Of a DNA stretch of 64,000 nucleotides, positions 25,941 through 34,946 are shown in pieces. The position numbers were made by a program, and so were the translations under genes. The notes below the pieces were generated by a model. It saw only the letters and a program-made list of their open reading frames with translations. It searched no databases and had not been told where the DNA came from. The DNA comes from an uncultured Lachnospiraceae bacterium. Lineage in GTDB: Bacteria > Bacillota > Clostridia > Lachnospirales > Lachnospiraceae. Numbering within the stretch: position 1 is the stretch's first letter; each line of letters opens with the position of its first letter. The DNA lies in NCBI GenBank assembly GCA_934339365.1, contig CAKRHW010000001.1, positions 62,001-126,000 on the forward strand. Reading direction: 5' to 3'.

Positions 25941-26898
25941 TTCCGACACCCACCTTTTCTACAAAGATTTCATGCAAAGAAGGCTCCCGCAGTTCAAAAC
26001 GGATAACAGGAACTTTCTGTTCCACTAATCTAGACAAAAACTGCTCTGCCTGTTCTTCTCCTGATACTTTAATATGATATCCATCCGGTGTCTGTTCCAT
26101 AATCTGTAACTGAAACTCCTGAATATATGCAGAAATATCTGTTTCGGACTTCACAAACATATTCACGCGCCCATAGCTTTTTTTAATCTCATTTAAATTT
26201 CCCTGTACCACTGCCTTTCCTCGATTTAAAATCGTAATATCCGAACAGAATTCTTCAATCGTCGGCATCTGGTGGCTAGACATAATAATATATTTTTCTT
26301 TCTTAATACAGTCGCGAATAATAGACTTAAACAAATCGGAATTAACAGGATCTAATCCACTAAGTGGCTCATCTAAAATAATTAAATCCGGATCTGAAAT
26401 CAGAGAAGCCATTAACTGAATCTTTTGCTGATTTCCCTTTGATAACTGATCTGCCTGTCTTGATGGAATTTTTTTATTTGCACTTAATTTTCCATTTCTT
26501 TTTCTTTTTTTTGCATCTGTTGTAGGATATAAATACTCCTCCACTTCTAACCGTTCTGCCCAGTATTGAATCCTCTTTTTGGCTTCTGTTTCAGAAATAC
26601 CCTTTAAACCTGCAAAATAAATCAACTGATCCATCAATGTATACTTTGGATACAATCCTCTTTCCTCTGCTAAATATCCAATATTTGCTATAAAAGGATC
26701 TAACGTCTTACCATTCCATAATACTTCTCCTTCATCTGCTGCAAGCATGCCTAACATAATACGAATCGTTGTAGTTTTACCGGCACCATTTCTTCCTAAC
26801 AGTGCATACACACCCGGCTCCTGCATGGAGAAATTCAAATGATCCACAACTGTATTTTCTCCATATTTCTTCACTAAATCCTTTACTTCTAATCCCAT
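25933..26898 (-). CDS. ABC transporter ATP-binding protein (NatA-like)
   Basis: A 321-residue ATPase. Walker A GRNGAGKTT (about 35-43), an ABC signature LSKGNQQKIQLMASL, Walker B LIILDEPLSGLDPVN and a switch His in IIMSSHQM. The C-terminal ~80 residues form the DUF4162-like tail common in NatA-type exporters. An insert of about 20 residues (TTDAKKRKRNGKLSANKKIPSRQ) precedes the signature and is more basic than usual. It heads the permease genes and follows the XRE/membrane pair. Confidence 0.93.
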   Translation of the reverse strand: MGLEVKDLVKKYGENTVVDHLNFSMQEPGVYALLGRNGAGKTTTIRIMLGMLAADEGEVLWNGKTLDPFIANIGYLAEERGLYPKYTLMDQLIYFAGLKGISETEAKKRIQYWAERLEVEEYLYPTTDAKKRKRNGKLSANKKIPSRQADQLSKGNQQKIQLMASLISDPDLIILDEPLSGLDPVNSDLFKSIIRDCIKKEKYIIMSSHQMPTIEEFCSDITILNRGKAVVQGNLNEIKKSYGRVNMFVKSETDISAYIQEFQLQIMEQTPDGYHIKVSGEEQAEQFLSRLVEQKVPVIRFELREPSLHEIFVEKVGVGNE

Positions 26899-26939
26899 AA
26901 TCTTTCCTCTCCTAACTTTTCTTTTTTATTCTATTCTGA

Positions 26940-27719
26940 CTATGATAATCTTTTGATTGCTTTTTTTGCTCCGGACATATATGAAAAATTCGATATCATC
27001 CATAAAAGAACAACGAGAATAAAAGGCAGCAGACCAATCTCAAATACCATTCCTGTAATCAGCAGTGCAATACTTAAAATCGGATAAATAAAACTATTCA
27101 TACATTGAAATGCCCGAAATCCGGCCTGATAGATTTGAAATCGTTCTGCTTCATCACACTGTTGCATCCACTTTTTTTGAAATTGCAAATCTAATGACGA
27201 TACCGTTTTTTCCGGATATAATCTTTTTGCCAGATTCATAATTTTTTTCTGAAAAACGATAACTGTTATAATTCCTGCCAGATATGCAAGTATCGCAAAC
27301 ATCATTATGACAGACTGTTCTTTTATTCTGCTCATCATATTGTAAAAGCTGATTCCACCTAATAATTCAACTCCAAACAATCCGGCATTCCCAAGAACCA
27401 GCAGATTCGTAAGTCTTTGATCCATATAATCAAACGCTTCTTCACTCTCTAAATCTATGCTGTCAATTTTCCTTCTGATTCGATGATATGCTATAATTTG
27501 AAATAAGAGATATAATCCCGTAAAAATTATAACTGCAAAGCCTGCATATCCTGCAATTGTGTTATAAAAACTTCCTAACCGGGCATATACATTTCGAATA
27601 CCATGATTTTGTATATAACGCCCTATAAAAAGTCCGCCAACGAATCCAGCTGCCATGCAGCCAGCAAAATAAAGCACGAATACTAAAACTTTCTTTTTTG
27701 AATTACTTTTTTCGTTCAT
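26940..27719 (-). CDS. Integral membrane protein of the XRE-ABC locus, unknown function
   Basis: About 259 residues from the second of two tandem ATGs (27719), which has the better spacing from AAAGGAGG. Six hydrophobic segments are visible (VLVFVLYFAGCMAAGFVGGLF; YAGFAVIIFTGLYLLFQII; VIMMFAILAYLAGIITVIVF; PILSIALLITGMVFEIGLLPFILVVLLWM) separated by a charged cytoplasmic loop. Family knowledge: such membrane proteins commonly accompany small XRE regulators in Firmicutes (DUF3169-like). It sits between the regulator and the ABC genes and probably shares their transcript. Confidence 0.7.
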   Translation of the reverse strand: MNEKSNSKKKVLVFVLYFAGCMAAGFVGGLFIGRYIQNHGIRNVYARLGSFYNTIAGYAGFAVIIFTGLYLLFQIIAYHRIRRKIDSIDLESEEAFDYMDQRLTNLLVLGNAGLFGVELLGGISFYNMMSRIKEQSVIMMFAILAYLAGIITVIVFQKKIMNLAKRLYPEKTVSSLDLQFQKKWMQQCDEAERFQIYQAGFRAFQCMNSFIYPILSIALLITGMVFEIGLLPFILVVLLWMISNFSYMSGAKKAIKRLS

Positions 27720-27743
27720 CATTTCCTCCTTTACCTATCATTT

Positions 27744-27944
27744 TCAATCTTCTAGTTCAAATAAATCCTCCACTGTCACATCACACTCTCTGGCAATCTT
27801 CAATGCTAACTCTACTGATGGTGCATAATCTCCACGCTCAATTAAACTAATCGTCTGTCTGCTGCATCCAACCATCGTTCCTAGTTGCTGTTGATTCACA
27901 CCTAACCTTGCCCGATACTCTTTCAAATGATTTTTAAGTCTCAT
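27744..27944 (-). CDS. Small XRE family transcriptional regulator
   Basis: A 66-residue single-domain Cro/XRE helix-turn-helix protein: RARLGVNQQQLGTMVGCSRQTISLIERGDYAPSVELALKIA covers helices 2-4. AGGAGG precedes ATG 27944. A large perfect inverted repeat overlaps its promoter, so it likely represses itself and the downstream membrane/ABC genes. Family knowledge: YozG/PlcR-like small regulators often control such transporter operons. Confidence 0.92.
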   Translation of the reverse strand: MRLKNHLKEYRARLGVNQQQLGTMVGCSRQTISLIERGDYAPSVELALKIARECDVTVEDLFELED

Positions 27945-27977
27945 ACAAAAGACCTCCTGACAACTTTGTTTTTATTT

Positions 27978-28030
27978 TTGACAACTATTCTTGTCATTTC
28001 CAATATATCATTGACAAGAATAGTTGTCAA
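27978..28030 (-). promoter_or_regulatory. XRE promoter framed by perfect 19-bp inverted repeats
   Basis: Minus-strand -35 TTGACA (28030-28025), 17 bp, -10 TATATT (28007-28002). Arms 27978-27996 and 28012-28030 are exact complements of 19 bp; each arm is itself a half-palindrome (TTGACAA, 6 bp, TTGTCA). A further half-site GTTGTCA lies next to the ribosome binding site. Confidence 0.85.
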
Positions 28031-28050
28031 GCAAAAATACCAATAAAAAA

Positions 28051-28100
28051 TACCGGCCTCTAATCGTCAGATTCTTATATCTGACTTTCAGAAACCGGTA
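28051..28100 (-). terminator. Terminator of the DUF2207-lemA operon
   Basis: Outer arms TACCGG/CCGGTA and inner arms GTCAGAT/ATCTGAC form a nested hairpin on the minus strand, followed by a T run, about 30 nt past the lemA stop. Confidence 0.8.
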
Positions 28101-28131
28101 CAAATATTAAATATGGAATCCAATGTTTTTT

Positions 28132-28683
28132 CTAAAACTGTACATGTACATTTTCACGTTCTTTTGCATCATTGACTTCATACATCTTTTTGCTTTCAAA
28201 ATGAAAAAGTCCTGCAATGATATTCGTTGGTATTGTCTGAATGGTAATGTTATAACTCTTAACTGCACCATTATAGTATTTTCTTGCATTTGCAATATCT
28301 TCTTCCATTTTCTGAAGCTGTCCACTCAGATTGATAAAATTCTGATTCGCCTTCAGATCCGGATATGCTTCTGCCAACGCAAGAATTTTAGGAATCTCTC
28401 TAGAAAGAGCCATGCTGCTTGATATCTTCTCGTCATCTGACATCTGGCTGTAATTTTCTCCACGCAGACCAACGATCTTCGCAAGCGTTTCCGACTCATG
28501 CTTTGCATATCCCTTAACTGTTTCAACCAGGTTTGGAATCAGATCAAATCTCTTTTTTAAATAAACATCCATGGTTGAAAATGCTTCCTCTACTATAATT
28601 CTTTTCTTTACCAGCTTATTATAACAGCAGATAATATAAATCACAATTAACACAATAATTGCTAAAATAATGTATCCTTTCAT
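28132..28683 (-). CDS. lemA: LemA family protein
   Basis: A 183-residue membrane-anchored protein: N-terminal segment IILAIIVLIVIYIICCYNKLV, then the family motif VEEAFSTMDVYLKKRFDLIPNLVETVKGYAKHE and helical repeats with ARKYYNGAVKSYNITIQTIPTNIIA. It is slightly short but complete. Family knowledge: LemA proteins pair with DUF2207/TPM-type membrane proteins; function unclear. It is the last gene behind two DUF2207 proteins in an apparent operon. Confidence 0.93.
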   Translation of the reverse strand: MKGYIILAIIVLIVIYIICCYNKLVKKRIIVEEAFSTMDVYLKKRFDLIPNLVETVKGYAKHESETLAKIVGLRGENYSQMSDDEKISSSMALSREIPKILALAEAYPDLKANQNFINLSGQLQKMEEDIANARKYYNGAVKSYNITIQTIPTNIIAGLFHFESKKMYEVNDAKERENVHVQF

Positions 28684-28733
28684 AATACCGTTCTCCTCTC
28701 TTTTCTTTCTGACCTTTGCTTTCTACGATGGAT

Positions 28734-30569
28734 TTACCAGGAACCACCCCCGCCTCCACCGGAACCACCTCCGGAAGATCCTCCGCCACTTGAACTTGGC
28801 GATGACACCATAGCTGACTGTGCCTGCCTCATCGCATGATTCATAAAATGCTCAAATTGCAGGATATTAAAGGTATATGCATCTGACGGACCATAATACC
28901 AGTTCGGCGGTTCGACTGCGATTGACTCAAATTTTTTAATCCATTTATCCGATATTCCAAATATATAGGTATACGGTAAAATATCGTAAAAATACTGTGG
29001 GTGTTCCTGCACCATAAGTTCTAGCCGGTCCTTTTCTGCCGTTTCTAAAAACTTTTTAAAACCGGATAATTTTCCAAGCATTTCATTTCCATAAGGTGTC
29101 CTTTTCTCCATATAGCCACACAAAACAATTGTGATAAATGCCACAATCATAAATACGATATACGCTACTGTATACATTCCATTTGACCTTTGAAACGGAT
29201 CTAGTATTGCAAACTGAATCATCACCCATGCGGCCGGAATCATAAGAATTGTCGTCATAATTTTAGCCGAAAACCGTCTTGAATGAATAATTGTATTGAT
29301 ATCTACAAATAAAAATCCAAGTGGTACTAATGTAAAAGCTAAATTCCACTTATAATCAAATCCATAATAATTTTTAACCGGGATATATACTGTAAGTAAG
29401 TTTAATAAAACCATCAGCACATATAAAATAATAGCTTTATTTAAAGAGTTTTTATAAAATATTTTTGTTTTATATTCTTTGGTAATGGAAGATTTGATTT
29501 CTCCTATGGTCTGATAAAAAGAATCCTGTAAATCCGATTTTCCGACAACATCTCCCTTTTTAAATAATCCTCTTAAAAATTTACTTTCTGAATCTTTTGT
29601 TCCATCATAATTTTTTTTCTTTATAAATGCGAAATTTTTCTTTTTATCTTCTATATCATAATAGCTTTTTTGCGCTAAATAGATAATCAATGATGTAATA
29701 TCCTTATCTTCAAGATTTCCATAATACATATAAGCCGCTTCTGCACTGTTCATCCCATCCGGTGGATAAAATTCAATCGTCTCAACTACCATATCATCTT
29801 TTCCATATTTATACCACAGATAAAATGCACACAATAACAATCCTGCTGAAAGCAGTATGGAAATACATGCCAGGAATGGAAAAGAATTGTTCTCAACAAA
29901 ATATCCAGAAGGAAGTTCTATTCTTACTGTCAGTGCATCTCCCGAAGTTAAAGTCTGATTTTGATCTAAGTATCCTTTGATTGTCTGTCCATCTACCTGA
30001 TAATATAACCCATCTGTCTGCGTTGACCCTTTTGGTCCATAGGACATTCCAATCTTGCTTGTATCGAATGATTTTGGCATCTGAATCGTAAATGTCACAT
30101 TCTGAATGGTTGTATTTTCCCAGCCGGATCCAATTAAGTTAAAGTAAAATTCATCCCCATTTTCAAAAATATCATTTCCTAAGTCATATTTATAAGAAAT
30201 GCGATATGTTTTTGCTCCTGTGATAGTTTTACTCTCACTTCCAAGCTTGATTCTGCAATTATCTCCTTCTCTTGAAACAGTATAATTTTCTCCATTACAG
30301 TCAATATCTGTAACTTTTGCTCTGGTTATTCCGCCACTTCCGTCTAGCCTCACGACTGAATTTTCCAATGGAATATCACGATAAATACCATGCCGCTGTT
30401 CTAAGAAATCTACTTGTATGGTCTCTGTAATTTCATAGACATTTTCTTCTGTAACCCTTACATTCACATCATAACCGGTAATTTGATAGCCACCATCTGC
30501 TTTTACCGTTTTCCCCATGCAGAGTACAAACAGAAACATACATACAAGAAATCCGAATTTTCTTTTCAT
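28734..30569 (-). CDS. DUF2207 membrane protein with Gly/Ser tail
   Basis: A 611-residue protein. Signal peptide or anchor at 1-24, an extracytoplasmic DUF2207 domain to about 225 (TGYDVNVRVTEENVYEITETIQVDF...RHGIYRDIP), a membrane segment near 235, a cytoplasmic part with SAEAAYMYYG, then two membrane pairs at about 375-480. It ends in a Gly/Ser run (SSGGGSSGGGSGGGGGG) closing with SW, typical of full-length DUF2207 proteins. It lies 50 nt upstream of lemA and is paralogous to the preceding gene. Confidence 0.88.
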   Translation of the reverse strand: MKRKFGFLVCMFLFVLCMGKTVKADGGYQITGYDVNVRVTEENVYEITETIQVDFLEQRHGIYRDIPLENSVVRLDGSGGITRAKVTDIDCNGENYTVSREGDNCRIKLGSESKTITGAKTYRISYKYDLGNDIFENGDEFYFNLIGSGWENTTIQNVTFTIQMPKSFDTSKIGMSYGPKGSTQTDGLYYQVDGQTIKGYLDQNQTLTSGDALTVRIELPSGYFVENNSFPFLACISILLSAGLLLCAFYLWYKYGKDDMVVETIEFYPPDGMNSAEAAYMYYGNLEDKDITSLIIYLAQKSYYDIEDKKKNFAFIKKKNYDGTKDSESKFLRGLFKKGDVVGKSDLQDSFYQTIGEIKSSITKEYKTKIFYKNSLNKAIILYVLMVLLNLLTVYIPVKNYYGFDYKWNLAFTLVPLGFLFVDINTIIHSRRFSAKIMTTILMIPAAWVMIQFAILDPFQRSNGMYTVAYIVFMIVAFITIVLCGYMEKRTPYGNEMLGKLSGFKKFLETAEKDRLELMVQEHPQYFYDILPYTYIFGISDKWIKKFESIAVEPPNWYYGPSDAYTFNILQFEHFMNHAMRQAQSAMVSSPSSSGGGSSGGGSGGGGGGSW

Positions 30570-30599
30570 TTCCGTCTTATTCCTCCCTGTTGCTACTTA

Positions 30600-32426
30600 T
30601 TAGTCTGTGATTGAATCATTCATCTGCATAATTACAATTCCTAAAAATGTTAAAAACTGTCCGAACTGTTCCATACTATCTCCATTGATTTTCTTAAACC
30701 ACTCCGGAAGCTGTATAGTCAAATCACCAAATTCCCTTTTCCACTTTCCATCTAACTGAAAAACAAATAGATACGGTAACATTTTCGAAAACTGGTCTTG
30801 ATTTCTCTGTATCATATCATTCACTTGTTCTTTACTGACAGAATCTAAATAAGCATGAAATCCTGCGACACGTTCATACATATTCTCTCCATACTCCGTT
30901 CTCTTAACAGAATGATCCGATAAATATAATACCAGAATCTGGACCAATAGCATATAGAGAAATACAAAATAATACATTCCTTTTAATTTCCAAAAGAAAA
31001 TGTTTAAAGCAATCACACATAAAACAGATGGAATGAGCGTCCTCTTATTAAACTTCCCACTGCCATCTCTCAGAGTAATATAATGAATACATATTAATAA
31101 AATACTTACCAGCACTCCATATAAAACCATCTGTATAACAGCTGCGCCAATAAAAAGCAGATTCCACTCTCCTGCCTGGATTACATCAAATCCGACTAAC
31201 AGATTTACCAGCCCTAAAATAATACTAAGCCCTACAGAAGCCTTTCGAATCATCCGGTTATCTTTTTCAAATACTTTTCCTTCGTATTCCTTTCGAACCA
31301 TTTCGCCCACCTTTTCAGACGTATGATAAAAAGAATTAAAGACATCATTATTTTTTACATAATCTTTTTCTTTGAATATCGCATTAAAAAATACCCTTTC
31401 TTCTTCACTCTCTCCATCATATTCCTTTTTCTTAACCAGCGCAAATTCCGCCTCTCTGCCATAACGGTCATCTTCTTTTATTTCTAAATATCCTTTCTGT
31501 GCCAGTTCTAATACCAGTGCTCCCACTTCTGTTGTTTGAATCTCTCCTTCATAGATATAAGCAGCTTCTGCACAATGAAACCCTTCCGGCGGATCGTTTA
31601 TGATATATGTCTGTATATGTTTTGTTGATTTTATTTTCCTCCAATATAAAAAAGAAAGAAACAATAAGAACGATGCAATTACAAAAACACCGATTGGCAC
31701 ATATGTAAGTACGAAATCTTCCGTAGTCTTTTGAAAATATCCACCTTTCAGTTTTACTGCCATTAAAATCTGTTCTTTTTCTGTAATCGGCATCTTATTT
31801 TGCATATACATATAGATGACATTTTCTTTTACACTTAATCTCATAGAATTAAAAACCTGATCTCCTTGACTGTTTCCCGACACAGAAACACTAGAACGTT
31901 CCACTTTTTCAGGCATCTGAACATGTAACGTAAAATCTTCCATACTTTGTGCATCCCATTGGTGATTCAGTACCGGATAAAAAAAGTAATCATATTTTCC
32001 CTGTACACGATTCTTCACTTTGTAATCATACGAAATGGTATAGTGCTTCTTTTTTTCTTTCAGACTTAAAATATAATCCTCTTTTCCCTTAGATACGGAA
32101 ATATCCGTTTCCTGACATTTTACATTTTCAATCTTCACATCCTGAAAAAACTTAGAATCATCTCCTAATGTCAGTAAATTATTTTTTTGAATCTGGCATT
32201 TCATTTCACTAAATTTCTTCCCAAACCGGACATCTAATTTTTCTGTAACATGGTAAACATTGTCTTTTGAAACATCAATATTCAAACCATAAGATGTAAT
32301 TTGATATCCATAATCTCTGGTTGTTGTTTCACTTTTCTTTTTTCTGGTTCCTGCATATGTCTGTTGTGAACAATCAAGCAATAACAATACCGATACCAGA
32401 AAAAAAAGTATCATTTTTTTGCGCAT
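30600..32426 (-). CDS. DUF2207-like membrane protein, divergent paralogue without Gly tail
   Basis: A 608-residue paralogue of the neighbour at 28734-30569: signal segment 1-25, DUF2207 external domain (ITSYGLNIDVSKDNVYHVTEKLDVRF), membrane segment near 245, EAAYIYEGEIQTTEVGALVLELAQKGYLEI, then paired membrane segments. The Gly-rich tail is missing and the C-terminus ends MQMNDSITD. Tandem duplication followed by divergence is the simplest reading; the two probably work together with LemA. Confidence 0.82.
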   Translation of the reverse strand: MRKKMILFFLVSVLLLLDCSQQTYAGTRKKKSETTTRDYGYQITSYGLNIDVSKDNVYHVTEKLDVRFGKKFSEMKCQIQKNNLLTLGDDSKFFQDVKIENVKCQETDISVSKGKEDYILSLKEKKKHYTISYDYKVKNRVQGKYDYFFYPVLNHQWDAQSMEDFTLHVQMPEKVERSSVSVSGNSQGDQVFNSMRLSVKENVIYMYMQNKMPITEKEQILMAVKLKGGYFQKTTEDFVLTYVPIGVFVIASFLLFLSFLYWRKIKSTKHIQTYIINDPPEGFHCAEAAYIYEGEIQTTEVGALVLELAQKGYLEIKEDDRYGREAEFALVKKKEYDGESEEERVFFNAIFKEKDYVKNNDVFNSFYHTSEKVGEMVRKEYEGKVFEKDNRMIRKASVGLSIILGLVNLLVGFDVIQAGEWNLLFIGAAVIQMVLYGVLVSILLICIHYITLRDGSGKFNKRTLIPSVLCVIALNIFFWKLKGMYYFVFLYMLLVQILVLYLSDHSVKRTEYGENMYERVAGFHAYLDSVSKEQVNDMIQRNQDQFSKMLPYLFVFQLDGKWKREFGDLTIQLPEWFKKINGDSMEQFGQFLTFLGIVIMQMNDSITD

Positions 32427-32448
32427 AACTTTCCCTCCCTCACTTTCT

Positions 32449-32501
32449 TAAAAAAACAAGTATGTTACTTTTCCCATATTTTGTAACATACTTGTATTGT
32501 A
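32449..32501 (-). promoter_or_regulatory. Inverted repeat with T run, overlapping a -10 element
   Basis: Perfect 13-bp arms ACAAGTATGTTAC (minus strand 32495-32483) and complement (32468-32456), then TTTTTTT. It can terminate the MATE transcript, but an extended -10 TGATACAAT (hexamer 32501-32496) lies exactly before it, so it may also be an operator or attenuator of the DUF2207 operon whose ATG is 32426. Confidence 0.65.
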
Positions 32502-32548
32502 TCATATTTCATCTCTTTTTTTCCAAAAATTTTGTTTTTTATATTATT

Positions 32549-33925
32549 TTATTTTCCTACTAATCCTTTTACTTTCCATTTTCCACTCAGATAACGGAAC
32601 CATCCCACACTCATTGCTGTAATCCATGTAATCGGTGTTGCAAACCATACTCCGATTCTTCCAAAAAGTGCTGAAAATGCAAATGCAACAATGACTCTTG
32701 TAAGCACCTCACTGCCACCCATAATCATAGTAATTGCAACATCTCCGGCGCTTCTAAGCATATTCTGGAATACCTGAAGAATTCCTACTGCAACTAAAGC
32801 AAATGTCATAATTTTAAGATATTCTGTTCCATAACTTACAACCTGTGCCGCTGCATCCTGGTTCATATCTACAAACATCTTCATAAATGAATCCCCAAAG
32901 AAGAAAATAAGTGGAGATATAATCAGACATCCTCCTGCAATCATAATTGCAGAAATCCGAATTCCCTTTTCAACTCTTTCATAATTTCCTGCACCCACAT
33001 TTTGCCCGGTATAGGTTCCATTTGCCATTCCAATTGAGTTCCCAAACTGCATTGCAATCTGTTCTATTTTACTAGCACCAATAAATCCGGCCACAACCGT
33101 AGAACCATACGCATTAATTGCCTTTTGCATTAACATAATGGACACAGAAATCAATGACATCTGAATTCCTGCCGGCAGTCCGACGCGAATCATCGTAACT
33201 AACAAATGCATATTTAATTTTAACTCATCTTTGTGAACTCTTAAGACTGGCATTTTCCAAATACCATAGATCAGACATAACAGTGCGGATAATGCCTGAG
33301 CAATTACCGTCGCCCATGCTGCACCAGATACGCCCCAGTGAAATTTGATAATAAACAGAAGGTCAAGACCTATATTAACAATAGAAGATAATACCAGGAA
33401 AATTAACGGTGTGACAGAATCTCCTAATGCTCTTAGAACGGAAGACATCCAATTGTATGTTACAGTAGCAAACATTCCAATCACAATAATATTCAGATAA
33501 TCTTTTGCATCCTGAATAATATTGTCCGGTGTATCGAGTGCTTTTAGAAGTGGATTCACTAAAAGCAGTCCAAAAACTGTTACTAATATGATTGCTAACA
33601 CAATCGCATAAATAGATGTTCCAAAGGAACGTTTTACCGTTTTCAAATCTCCTGCTCCAAAAAATTGTGACATTACAATCGCAATTCCACCTGTCAGTCC
33701 GATAATCAGCGAATTAAAGAAAAATGAAATATTACCGGTTACCCCAACTGCTGCCAGTTCATTTGCCCCAACAAATTTCCCCACAATTGCTGTGTCTACC
33801 AGATTGTAAATCTGCTGACATACATTACCTATAAAAATAGGAATTGCAAATGCCAGTAACAACCGAAACGGACTTCCAACCGTCATATCAGTCATAGCCT
33901 TATTCTTTTTATTTTTTTCACCCAT
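32549..33925 (-). CDS. MATE family multidrug/metabolite efflux transporter
   Basis: About 458 residues from ATG 33925 (in-frame TTG 33931 possible). Twelve membrane segments in two homologous halves; typical MATE motifs PIFIGNVCQQIYNLVDTAIVGKFVG in the first half and LPAGIQMSLISVSIMLMQKAINAYGSTVVAGF at the start of the second. Family knowledge: Na+- or H+-driven export of cationic drugs or metabolites; substrate undefined. Upstream lies a possible 36-residue cysteine-containing ORF. Confidence 0.92.
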   Translation of the reverse strand: MGEKNKKNKAMTDMTVGSPFRLLLAFAIPIFIGNVCQQIYNLVDTAIVGKFVGANELAAVGVTGNISFFFNSLIIGLTGGIAIVMSQFFGAGDLKTVKRSFGTSIYAIVLAIILVTVFGLLLVNPLLKALDTPDNIIQDAKDYLNIIVIGMFATVTYNWMSSVLRALGDSVTPLIFLVLSSIVNIGLDLLFIIKFHWGVSGAAWATVIAQALSALLCLIYGIWKMPVLRVHKDELKLNMHLLVTMIRVGLPAGIQMSLISVSIMLMQKAINAYGSTVVAGFIGASKIEQIAMQFGNSIGMANGTYTGQNVGAGNYERVEKGIRISAIMIAGGCLIISPLIFFFGDSFMKMFVDMNQDAAAQVVSYGTEYLKIMTFALVAVGILQVFQNMLRSAGDVAITMIMGGSEVLTRVIVAFAFSALFGRIGVWFATPITWITAMSVGWFRYLSGKWKVKGLVGK

Positions 33926-33944
33926 ATACAAAATATCCTTTCTT

Positions 33945-34055
33945 TTATTCTCCTTCTAAACATTCATTTTCTGCCCAACCCCAAGTTGTTTTTTTCTGCT
34001 GATCCTCTTCCTTTTCATAATAATGTCTAAAAGGGCACAACTGACAGAATACCAC
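33945..34055 (-). CDS. Possible 36-residue Cys-containing small protein or gene remnant
   Basis: A protein-like frame from GTG 34055 (VVFCQLCPFRHYYEKEEDQQ, then TTWGWAENECLEGE) with CxxC and a third cysteine, ending just before the MATE ribosome binding site. Only a weak GGAAAG site precedes it and an in-frame TGA lies 9 nt upstream of the GTG, so it may be the tail of a decayed gene. Confidence 0.3.
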   Translation of the reverse strand: MVFCQLCPFRHYYEKEEDQQKKTTWGWAENECLEGE

Positions 34056-34100
34056 AGCTTTCCATCATTGGCAATAGATTTTTTACGAAAATTTTCTATA

Positions 34101-34141
34101 AAAAAACACCTGCAAATCTTACAATCTGCAAGTGTTTTTTC
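34101..34141 (-). terminator. Terminator of the P-loop protein gene
   Basis: Minus-strand stem AACAC-TGCA / TGCA-GTGTT with flanking A and T runs, starting about 15 nt after the stop at 34156. Confidence 0.75.
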
Positions 34142-34155
34142 CTGTTATAAACAGA

Positions 34156-34722
34156 CTATTTTCTTAAATATTCTGTAATCTTTGTTAATGACTTATCAAA
34201 ATCTTCTTCTGAAGAATTCTCAAATACGACTAAGTTCTCAATTCCTTCCGGCTGATTGAAATCACGTGTAGAAATATATTCATCCCAGTGCTCTAACTTC
34301 CATGTATCACGATCAGAATTACGCTCAATCATTCGCTGATGACATACTTCGATATCTGTGTGAACCCATACAACAACCAGCTTCGTATCACGATCTGCTA
34401 ATTCCTTACGTAACTTAGCCATGTATTCTTTATCACGAATCTCTCTTGTAAATGGTGCATTGATAAATACTGTATCATTATATTCTAATGCTTCATATGC
34501 AACTTCCATAATCGCATCGTACTCATAATCACGAATCTCTCTCTCAAAGAAATCAGAACTACGATTATATTCTTCATTCGCAACCTTGAAAATCTGCTTC
34601 GATAATACAATCAAGGAATCTTTATCTAAATATACGCAATTTGTCATTGCCTTAGCTAACTTTCTTGTAACATAAGTCTTTCCACATGCTGGTGGAGACG
34701 TAACTAATATTAACTTTTTCAT
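34156..34722 (-). CDS. AAA/P-loop kinase-like NTPase
   Basis: A 188-residue protein from ATG 34722 (preceded by AGAAAGG; the in-frame ATG at 34806 lies inside a folded leader). Walker A variant PPACGKT at about 9-15, a shikimate/adenylylsulphate-kinase-like layout with YLDKDSL (substrate Asp), VWVHTDIEVCHQRMIERNSDRD (LID-like Arg-rich region). Family knowledge: members of the AAA_33 zeta-toxin/kinase-like group; the phosphorylated substrate is unknown. It is a single gene with a consensus promoter and a structured 125-nt leader. Confidence 0.8.
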   Translation of the reverse strand: MKKLILVTSPPACGKTYVTRKLAKAMTNCVYLDKDSLIVLSKQIFKVANEEYNRSSDFFEREIRDYEYDAIMEVAYEALEYNDTVFINAPFTREIRDKEYMAKLRKELADRDTKLVVVWVHTDIEVCHQRMIERNSDRDTWKLEHWDEYISTRDFNQPEGIENLVVFENSSEEDFDKSLTKITEYLRK

Positions 34723-34804
34723 AATATAAAATCCGACCTTTCTGTTGTACTTTATCTTCTGCGATGTTGAAGCGCAAAAACATATCATAATCTTAAACGA
34801 TATC

Positions 34805-34884
34805 ATACGACTGGTTCTGACATTTGAACCTATCCCTTGTCGTACAATGGGATTATTATAGCATAATTATTTTTTTCATGTCAA
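34805..34884 (-). promoter_or_regulatory. Consensus promoter and folded leader of the P-loop gene
   Basis: Minus-strand -35 TTGACA (34884-34879), 18 bp, extended -10 TGCTATAAT (hexamer 34860-34855). The leader then holds GTACGAC (34845-34839) pairing with GTCGTAT (34811-34805), enclosing GGTTC (34830-34826) pairing with GAACC (34817-34813), with an 8-nt internal loop on one side. Confidence 0.65.
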
Positions 34885-34946
34885 TAAATAATAGTACTAA
34901 AATCATTTTTTTCAATTTTTATTTTTGTGTAATTTTCCAATTTCCC

